Positions 27,287 through 33,556 of a stretch of DNA of 33,556 bases are shown in pieces; position 1 is the first letter of the stretch; every line of letters begins with the position of its first letter. Source of the DNA: Alphaproteobacteria bacterium casp-alpha2 (GTDB taxonomy: Bacteria; Pseudomonadota; Alphaproteobacteria; Rhodospirillales; Casp-alpha2). A model generated the notes under the pieces. The model was given only the letters and a program-made list of their open reading frames with translations, was not told the DNA's origin and did not search any database. Position numbers and translations under genes: made by a program. The stretch is from NCBI GenBank assembly GCA_001510075.1, contig LFEN01000006.1, positions 1 through 33,556 on the forward strand, in the 5' to 3' direction.

Positions 27287-27814
27287 ATTCGATTGATCGG
27301 GTTTGATCCGGGACTGCGCTTTACCGGCTGGGGCGTCATTGAAGTCGATGGCAACCGCCTCATCCATGTCGCCGACGGCGTTGTCGCCACCGACGGGGGG
27401 CTGGCTTTGGCGCAGCGCCTTGTTCAATTGCAGGATGGATTGATCAGGGTCATCGAACAGTTCAACCCGGCGGAAGCCGCAGTTGAGGAGACTTTTGTCA
27501 ACAAGAACCCCATGTCTACCTTGAAGCTGGGACAGGCCCGGGCGATTTCCTTGCTGGTGCCTGCCAATGCCGGGCTGACAGTTGCCGAATACTCACCCAA
27601 CCTGATTAAAAAGACCGTCGTCGGCGCTGGGCATGCGGCCAAACAGCAAGTTCAGATGATGGTCAAAACGCTGCTGCCGGGGGCTACCCTGGAAACAACG
27701 GACGCGGCCGATGCGTTGGCCGTCGCTATTTGCCACGCCCATCACCGCGACAGCGCCCAAGCGAGAGCGGCAAAAAAACTCGACGCGATACAACAGGAGG
27801 CCCAGGCCCGATGA
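27287..27814 (+). CDS. ruvC: Crossover junction endodeoxyribonuclease RuvC; apparent non-AUG start
   Basis: (I)[30 protein letters not shown] at 27276-27281; in-frame TGA at 27263-27265; candidate starts are ATT 27287 or TTG 27293. Confidence 0.93.
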   Translation: MRLIGFDPGLRFTGWGVIEVDGNRLIHVADGVVATDGGLALAQRLVQLQDGLIRVIEQFNPAEAAVEETFVNKNPMSTLKLGQARAISLLVPANAGLTVAEYSPNLIKKTVVGAGHAAKQQVQMMVKTLLPGATLETTDAADALAVAICHAHHRDSAQARAAKKLDAIQQEAQAR

Positions 27815-28452
27815 TCGCCAAACTAAAAGGCCTGATCGACAGCACCGGCGATGGCTGGGCCATTATCGACGTTGGCGGCGTCGGCTATCTGGTGTTTTGT
27901 TCGGCCCGCACGCTCGGCCGCCTGGGTCGGGGGGAAGTCGCCGAGGTCATGGTCGAAACCCATGTCCGTGAAGATCATATCCATCTCTACGGGTTCGTTG
28001 ACGCCGCCGAGCGGGACTGGTTTCAGTTGCTGACCACCGTTCAGGGCGTCGGCGCCAAGGTGGCGCTGGCTATTCTTTCGGTTCTGGCCCCCGATAATCT
28101 GTTGCAGACAGTCGCCGCCGCCGACAAGGCGGCGATAACCCAGGCCCCCGGCGTCGGACACAAACTGGCGACGCGGATATTGAGCGAACTCAAAGACAAG
28201 GTCGGCGATATCGCCCTGACCGCTTTTCCAACTGGGGGTATTGGAAAGGGCTTGGACGAAGCCGATGGGGCGGCATTCAGCGGCGCCGTCAAAGATGCTG
28301 CCTCGGCCCTCGTCAATCTCGGCTATCAGCCTTCGGAAGCCTTGGGCGCGGTCAGCCGCGCCGCCAGGAAACTGGGCGATGGCGCCGATGTGGAAACGTT
28401 GATTAGAGCCGGGCTGGGCGAGCTGGCCCCGGCCGAAGCGGTGGCGAGATAA
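27811..28452 (+). CDS. ruvA: Holliday junction branch migration protein RuvA
   Basis: [31 protein letters not shown]...[20 protein letters not shown]...[22 protein letters not shown] overlap with ruvC. Confidence 0.95.
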   Translation: MIAKLKGLIDSTGDGWAIIDVGGVGYLVFCSARTLGRLGRGEVAEVMVETHVREDHIHLYGFVDAAERDWFQLLTTVQGVGAKVALAILSVLAPDNLLQTVAAADKAAITQAPGVGHKLATRILSELKDKVGDIALTAFPTGGIGKGLDEADGAAFSGAVKDAASALVNLGYQPSEALGAVSRAARKLGDGADVETLIRAGLGELAPAEAVAR

Positions 28453-28455
28453 GCC

Positions 28456-29511
28456 ATGAATGAAGACGCCCGCATGGTGGCCCCGGCCGCCGCCCAGGAA
28501 GACGGCCCCGACAATAGTCTGCGGCCCCGCCGGCTGGAGGATTTTGTCGGCCAGGAACAGGTATGCGAAAACCTGTCCGTTTTCGTTACCGCGGCGGCGA
28601 AGCGGAATGAAGCCATGGACCATGTCTTGTTTTATGGTCCGCCGGGACTGGGCAAGACGACATTGGCCCAGATTGTCGCCGTTGAGCTTGGCGTCGGCTT
28701 CCGGGCGACGTCGGGTCCGGTGATCGCCAAGGCCGGCGACCTGGCGGCAATCCTGACCAATCTGCAGCCTCGCGACGTCCTGTTTATTGATGAAATTCAC
28801 CGCCTCAACCCGGTGGTCGAGGAAATTCTCTATCCGGCTATGGAGGATTATCAGCTCGACCTGATTATCGGCGAAGGGCCGGCGGCCCGGTCCGTCCGCA
28901 TTGATCTGCCGCCGTTTACCCTGGTCGGCGCGACGACACGCTCGGGCCTGATTACGTCGCCGCTGCGCGAGCGTTTCGGTATTCCGCTTCGGGTCAATTT
29001 TTATTCATCAGAAGAATTGCAGCGCATCGTCGTTCGCGGCGCCGGGCTTTTGGATATGAACCTGACGCCGGACGGGGCGGCGGAAATCGCCAAACGGTCA
29101 CGGGGTACGCCCCGGGTCTCGGGGCGGTTGCTGAGAAGGGTGCGCGATTTTGCCGCCGTAGACGGGGCGGATGAAATCGACGCCAAGGCGGCGGATGCGG
29201 CCCTTAACCGGCTGGAAGTCGATGCCCGGGGGCTGGATGCCATGGACCGGCGCTACCTCAGGTGCATAGCAGACAATTTTTCCGGTGGGCCCGTCGGTGT
29301 TGAAACACTGGCCGCCGCGCTTTCCGAACAACGCGACACCATAGAAGAGGTCATCGAGCCCTACCTCATTCAGCAGGGATTCCTGATGCGCACGCCCCGT
29401 GGCCGGGCGCTGGCGTCGGAAGCCTACGGCCATCTCGGCCTTCACCAGCCGGACGGGATCGCTCAACTGGAATTGATTTCCGGGGAGGATGAGGATGAAG
29501 CCGATGACTGA
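28456..29511 (+). CDS. ruvB: Holliday junction branch migration ATPase RuvB
   Basis: [19 protein letters not shown]...[62 protein letters not shown]. Confidence 0.97.
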   Translation: MNEDARMVAPAAAQEDGPDNSLRPRRLEDFVGQEQVCENLSVFVTAAAKRNEAMDHVLFYGPPGLGKTTLAQIVAVELGVGFRATSGPVIAKAGDLAAILTNLQPRDVLFIDEIHRLNPVVEEILYPAMEDYQLDLIIGEGPAARSVRIDLPPFTLVGATTRSGLITSPLRERFGIPLRVNFYSSEELQRIVVRGAGLLDMNLTPDGAAEIAKRSRGTPRVSGRLLRRVRDFAAVDGADEIDAKAADAALNRLEVDARGLDAMDRRYLRCIADNFSGGPVGVETLAAALSEQRDTIEEVIEPYLIQQGFLMRTPRGRALASEAYGHLGLHQPDGIAQLELISGEDEDEADD

Positions 29512-29917
29512 CGGCGTTCACGTTTTTCCGGTTCGCGTCTATTACGAAGATACGGATGCTGCCGGCATCGTCTATTACGCCAATTATCTGAAATATGCCG
29601 AGCGGGCGCGCACGGAAATGTTGCGCGAATATGGTATCGAAAGTGGCGCCATGATGCTCAAAGACGGTCTCGCCTTTGCAGTCCGGCATTGTTCGATGGA
29701 TTTCAGAAAACCGGCGAAGCTGGACGATGAACTTTGCGTGGAAACCCGGATCAAAGCCATCAACGGTGCGTCCGTGGTCGCCGATCAGCGGGTCAAGCTG
29801 GGCAAGGTGGAACTGGTCAAGATGGAATTAAAGCTGGCCTGCATGAAGCTCGACGGCAGGCCAAGCCGGTTGCCGGGGGATATCCGATCCCGGCTCGAAA
29901 ATAAGGCTCACGGTTAA
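29489..29917 (+). CDS. ybgC: Tol-Pal-associated acyl-CoA thioesterase YbgC
   Basis: [38 protein letters not shown]; exact start ambiguous (29489/29495/29504). Confidence 0.93.
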   Translation: MRMKPMTDGVHVFPVRVYYEDTDAAGIVYYANYLKYAERARTEMLREYGIESGAMMLKDGLAFAVRHCSMDFRKPAKLDDELCVETRIKAINGASVVADQRVKLGKVELVKMELKLACMKLDGRPSRLPGDIRSRLENKAHG

Positions 29918-29961
29918 CAAAGAACGCAATCAAACGATTAGATAGGCAATAGGGCTAATAA

Positions 29962-30690
29962 ATGGAAAACCAAGTTATAGAAGCGGCAACACTCGGGGGA
30001 TCGGTGGAAAATCTGGATTTTTCCGTGTGGGCGCTTTTTCTCAGGTCCGACCCCGTCGTCAAGTCGGTGATCCTAATTCTGATAGGGGCGTCGATCTGGT
30101 GCTGGGCGATCATCTTTGAGAAAACCGTCGGTCTTCGGCGGTTGTCTCAACGCTCCACCGAATTCGAACAGGCATTCTGGTCGGGGAATTCCCTGGATGA
30201 ACTTTACGAGAGGATCGCCAGCCAGCCGCGCGATCCCATGTCGGCCGTTTTTGTCGCCGCCATGCGCGAATGGCGGCGAACGCCGAACCGCGGCAACGGC
30301 GAGCCGGATGCTCGCGTCGGCCTTGCGGATCGTATTGAACGGGTCATGCAGATCACCATGGCGCGCGAAATGGACCAGACCGAAAGCAATATCAATTTCC
30401 TCGCTACTACGGGATCGACGGCGCCCTTTGTCGGTCTGTTCGGAACCGTCTGGGGAATCATGAACAGCTTCCAGTCAATCGCCCTTTCCAAGAACACCAG
30501 CCTTGCCGTTGTCGCACCGGGCATCGCGGAAGCGTTGTTTGCGACGGCGCTTGGCTTGTTGGCGGCGATCCCAGCGGTGGTTGCCTATAACAAGCTGACA
30601 AAATCCATGGACCGCTATGCCGGTCGTCTGGACAGTTTTGCCGGTGAATTTTCCGCTATCCTGTCGCGCGAAATGGACGGCAAGGAGTAA
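29962..30690 (+). CDS. tolQ: Tol-Pal system proton channel TolQ
   Basis: FLATTGSTAPFVGLFGTVWGIMNSFQSIALSKNTSLAVVAPGIAEALFATALGLLAAIPAVVAYNKL. Confidence 0.95.
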   Translation: MENQVIEAATLGGSVENLDFSVWALFLRSDPVVKSVILILIGASIWCWAIIFEKTVGLRRLSQRSTEFEQAFWSGNSLDELYERIASQPRDPMSAVFVAAMREWRRTPNRGNGEPDARVGLADRIERVMQITMAREMDQTESNINFLATTGSTAPFVGLFGTVWGIMNSFQSIALSKNTSLAVVAPGIAEALFATALGLLAAIPAVVAYNKLTKSMDRYAGRLDSFAGEFSAILSREMDGKE

Positions 30691-30697
30691 CGCCCGG

Positions 30698-31162
30698 ATG
30701 GCCGCCAAGCTGCAACGAACGAACGCCCGTCTTCGGGGCCGCCATCGGACGGACCCGATGTCGGATATCAATGTCACCCCGATGGTCGATGTGATGTTGG
30801 TGTTGCTGATTATTTTCATGGTCACGGCGCCGCTGTTGACCGTCGGCGTGCAGGTCGATTTGCCGAAAACCAAGGCTTCGATCATCAAAGGAGAAGACGA
30901 ACCGCTGGCGATTACCGTTGATGCCGCAGGCCAAGTCTATTTGCAGGAAACGGAAATTGAGCTGGAAGGACTGGTTCCGCGCCTTTCCGCCATCACCTCG
31001 AATAACCCGGACGTGCGGATTTTTGTTCGTGGCGATGCCAGCATCAATTACGGCCGGGTGATGGAAGTGGTGGGAACCATCAATGCGGCCGGATACCGAA
31101 AAGTAGCGCTGGTCACCCAACGCAAGATTAAGCGGCGGCCGGCGAAGAAAAAGAAACGTTAG
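30698..31162 (+). CDS. tolR: Tol-Pal system protein TolR
   Basis: SDINVTPMVDVMLVLLIIFMVTAPLLTVGVQVDLPKTKA. Confidence 0.94.
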   Translation: MAAKLQRTNARLRGRHRTDPMSDINVTPMVDVMLVLLIIFMVTAPLLTVGVQVDLPKTKASIIKGEDEPLAITVDAAGQVYLQETEIELEGLVPRLSAITSNNPDVRIFVRGDASINYGRVMEVVGTINAAGYRKVALVTQRKIKRRPAKKKKR

Positions 31163-31173
31163 GGTGCCTTGCA

Positions 31174-32058
31174 TTGAAAGATTCCATGCGTGATGCGTTT
31201 ATCTACTCAACCCTGTTCCATGCGGTGATCCTGGTGATCGGGTATTTCGGATTGCCGTATATTCAACGCGCACCCTTGATGAGCGATGCGCCGATTTTGG
31301 TCGATATCGTCAATGTCGATGAAATCACCAACGCGCCGCCGCCTAAAGCAAAGCCGGCAGAAAAGCCGAAACCGGAAGCCAAGAAACCACCGCCGCCGAA
31401 AAAGCTGGCCAAGGCATCGCCCCCGCCGCCACCGCCGCCGGCAGAAAAGCCGGAGTTAGCGTCCCTGCCACCGGAACCGACACCGAAGGCAAAACCCAAG
31501 CCTAAGCCCGAGCCTGAAAAAAAGGCCAAGTCGAAACCGAAGCCCCAAAAAAAGCTGGCGAAAGTCAAACCTCGCCGCAAACCGAAACCGCCGGATGCCT
31601 TCGCGTCGGTATTGAAGACGGTTGAAAAACTAAAAGCCCGTCCGCCGGAGAAAAAGAAGGAAAAGAAAGAAGAAAAGAAGGAAACATTCGAACAGCAAAT
31701 GGCGAATGCCCTGAGTTCCAGGTCCGTCAAAAATAATCCCTTGCGGCCTCTCGCCATCAGCGAGATTGATTTGGTTCGCCAGCAAATCAGGGGATGCTGG
31801 AACCTGCCCGCCGGGGCCAAGGAGGCGCAGGACCTGAGCATTGAAATTCGTATGGTGATGAATTCCGACGGCACCGTCCGTCAGGCCCGGATTCTGAATC
31901 AAAACCGCCTGCAAAGTGATCCGTTTTTTCGCGCCGCCGCCGAAAGCGCCCTCAGGGCGGTCTTGAATCCTCGTTGTAATCCGCTAAAGCTACCACCGGA
32001 AAAGTATCAGCAATGGCAAAACATGATCTTGATCTTCGACCCGAGCCAAATGTTTTAG
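31174..32058 (+). CDS. tolA: Tol-Pal system protein TolA (Pro/Lys-rich)
   Basis: N-terminal TM, Pro/Lys/Glu-rich middle, C-terminal TolA/TonB-like domain ([36 protein letters not shown]); start TTG 31174 or ATG 31186. Confidence 0.88.
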   Translation: MKDSMRDAFIYSTLFHAVILVIGYFGLPYIQRAPLMSDAPILVDIVNVDEITNAPPPKAKPAEKPKPEAKKPPPPKKLAKASPPPPPPPAEKPELASLPPEPTPKAKPKPKPEPEKKAKSKPKPQKKLAKVKPRRKPKPPDAFASVLKTVEKLKARPPEKKKEKKEEKKETFEQQMANALSSRSVKNNPLRPLAISEIDLVRQQIRGCWNLPAGAKEAQDLSIEIRMVMNSDGTVRQARILNQNRLQSDPFFRAAAESALRAVLNPRCNPLKLPPEKYQQWQNMILIFDPSQMF

Positions 32059-32060
32059 GC

Positions 32061-33434
32061 ATGATGGCTTTATTCAAAAAAATACCCATCCGTTCAGGGC
32101 TGGTCTTGGCTGGCCTGTTGGCGTTGTCGATGGCCCTGGTATCGGCCCCCCGGTCGGCGGCGGCGGAACTCCGCATCGACATCACCCAGGGCAAGGTCGA
32201 ACCGCTGCCGATTGCGGTGACCAATTTCACCGGCTTGACGACGGAGGAAATAGAATTTGGGCGAGACATTTCAAGGGTAATCGCCGGCGACCTGGAGCGC
32301 TCCGGATTGTTCCGGCCGATAAATCCGCGGGCTTTCATTCAGACGAAGATTGCCCTGCAGACCCTGCCTCGTTTCGGCGACTGGCGGGTGATAAACGCCC
32401 AGGCCATGGTTCAGGGCCGCGCCCAGTTGGTGCAGGGCGGGCAGTTGCGGGTTGAATTCCGGTTGTGGGATGTTTTTGCCGAACAGCAAATGATCGGGCT
32501 GGCCTACGTCACTATCGGCGATAACTGGCGGCAAGTGGCGCACATCATTGCCGACGCCGTCTACAAACGGATTACCGGGGAAGAGGGGTATTTCAACACC
32601 CGGATCGTCTATATCTCTGAAACCGGCCCGCAAAACAGGCGCATCAAGCGCCTGGCGATCATGGACCAGGACGGCGAAAACCATAAATTCCTGACCGAAG
32701 GGGATGCGCTGGTACTGACGCCACGGTTTTCTCCGACGTTGCAGGAAATCACCTACCTTTCTTATTACCGCGATCAGCCCCGTGTCTACATTTTCAATAT
32801 TGATACCGGCCGCCAAGAAGTGCTGGGCGATTTTCCCGGCATGACTTTTGCGCCCCGCTTCTCGCCCGATGGCCAGAAGGTCATCATGAGCATGGCCAAG
32901 GACGGCAATTCCGAGATTTACACCATGGACCTTAGGACTAGGGAAGTACGGCAACTAACCACCCATTCCGCCATTGATACCTCGCCCAGCTATTCCCCGG
33001 ATTCGAAGCAGATTGTCTTTAACTCCGACCGTGGCGGTTCCCAGAAACTGTATGTCATGAACGCCAATGGCGGCGGCGTGCGCCGCATCAGCTACGGCAA
33101 GGGACGCTATGCGACGCCTGTATGGTCGCCGCGCGGTGATCTGATCGCTTTTACCAAAATTTACGGCGGTCAGTTTTTTATCGGCGTGATGCGGACCGAC
33201 GGCTCTGGCGAGCGGCTCCTGGCCGAGGATTTCCTGGTCGAGGCCCCGACCTGGGCGCCCAATGGCCGGGTGCTGATGTTCTTTCGCAAACAACGCACGA
33301 CCAAGGACGGAAGGGGCGGGCGGTCGCGTTTGTATTCCATTGATCTGACGGGCCATAACGAACGGGAAATTCTGACCCCCGTCGATGCATCCGACCCGGC
33401 CTGGTCGCCGACCATTCGTTCCGGGCGACCGTGA
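32061..33434 (+). CDS. tolB: Tol-Pal system beta-propeller protein TolB
   Basis: Signal peptide; [21 protein letters not shown]; repeats such as [80 protein letters not shown]. Confidence 0.96.
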   Translation: MMALFKKIPIRSGLVLAGLLALSMALVSAPRSAAAELRIDITQGKVEPLPIAVTNFTGLTTEEIEFGRDISRVIAGDLERSGLFRPINPRAFIQTKIALQTLPRFGDWRVINAQAMVQGRAQLVQGGQLRVEFRLWDVFAEQQMIGLAYVTIGDNWRQVAHIIADAVYKRITGEEGYFNTRIVYISETGPQNRRIKRLAIMDQDGENHKFLTEGDALVLTPRFSPTLQEITYLSYYRDQPRVYIFNIDTGRQEVLGDFPGMTFAPRFSPDGQKVIMSMAKDGNSEIYTMDLRTREVRQLTTHSAIDTSPSYSPDSKQIVFNSDRGGSQKLYVMNANGGGVRRISYGKGRYATPVWSPRGDLIAFTKIYGGQFFIGVMRTDGSGERLLAEDFLVEAPTWAPNGRVLMFFRKQRTTKDGRGGRSRLYSIDLTGHNEREILTPVDASDPAWSPTIRSGRP

Positions 33435-33470
33435 ATGATCTATTCATGTGTATAAAATCCGCACATAGCT

Positions 33471-33556
33471 GAGACTGTTGAAAAACTCTGTTGTCATCGC
33501 CGTGTGGACGTGATTCACTTTTTCCAGTGATTATGGAGAAGGAGAACGGCGATGAT
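33471..33556 (+). mobile_element. Probable left end of an insertion sequence (family uncertain), running off the window
   Basis: GAGACTGTTGAAAAACTC start, TCATCGCCGT (33494-33503)/ACGGCGATGA (33546-33555) inverted repeat, nested TCACT/AGTGA, AAGGAG then ATGAT at the window end consistent with a transposase start. Confidence 0.5.

Noticed and set aside
27823-28800. 325-aa - strand ORF
   Set aside because: Antisense to ruvA and ruvB; composition looks like a shadow ORF.
31263-31874. 203-aa - strand Gly/Phe-rich ORF
   Set aside because: Antisense of the Pro/Lys-rich tolA repeat region; its composition is explained by that.

Overview
The window looks like a chromosomal segment from an alphaproteobacterium, probably Rhodospirillales-like; this is inferred from gene content and order only. 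Most of it is core genome. The left part has two DUF465 genes, an acyl-CoA synthetase divergent from propionyl-CoA synthetase (prpE), a TrcR/DUF1013 regulator, a quinone oxidoreductase, tandem hotdog thioesterases and an Hsp20. The middle has two tandem paralogous membrane class III nucleotide cyclases, rpmE, an MFS transporter, an uncharacterised MotA/TolQ-like + MotB-like + OmpA-like cluster, suhB, efp, thiE, a PomAB/MotAB pair and gap. The right part is a conserved run: DUF4164, zapA, 6S RNA, 5-FTHF cyclo-ligase, ymdB-like, yebC, ruvCAB, ybgC, tolQRAB. It ends in what looks like the left end of an insertion sequence, placed where pal would be expected. The items most worth a second look are: (1) the duplicated cyclases with a shared, unrecognised N-terminal domain and pre-catalytic helical domain; (2) the three-gene MotA-like/OmpA-like motor cluster; (3) a candidate sRNA at about 7059-7145 presenting CCUCCC in a hairpin loop before a strong terminator; (4) ruvC apparently starting at AUU or UUG; (5) a candidate RNA thermometer over the hsp20 ribosome-binding site; (6) the 40-bp tandem repeat at the 3' end of the acyl-CoA synthetase gene; (7) the tolB/IS junction. 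I found no CRISPR array, no recognisable defence island and no tRNA/rRNA gene. Nothing was checked against a database.
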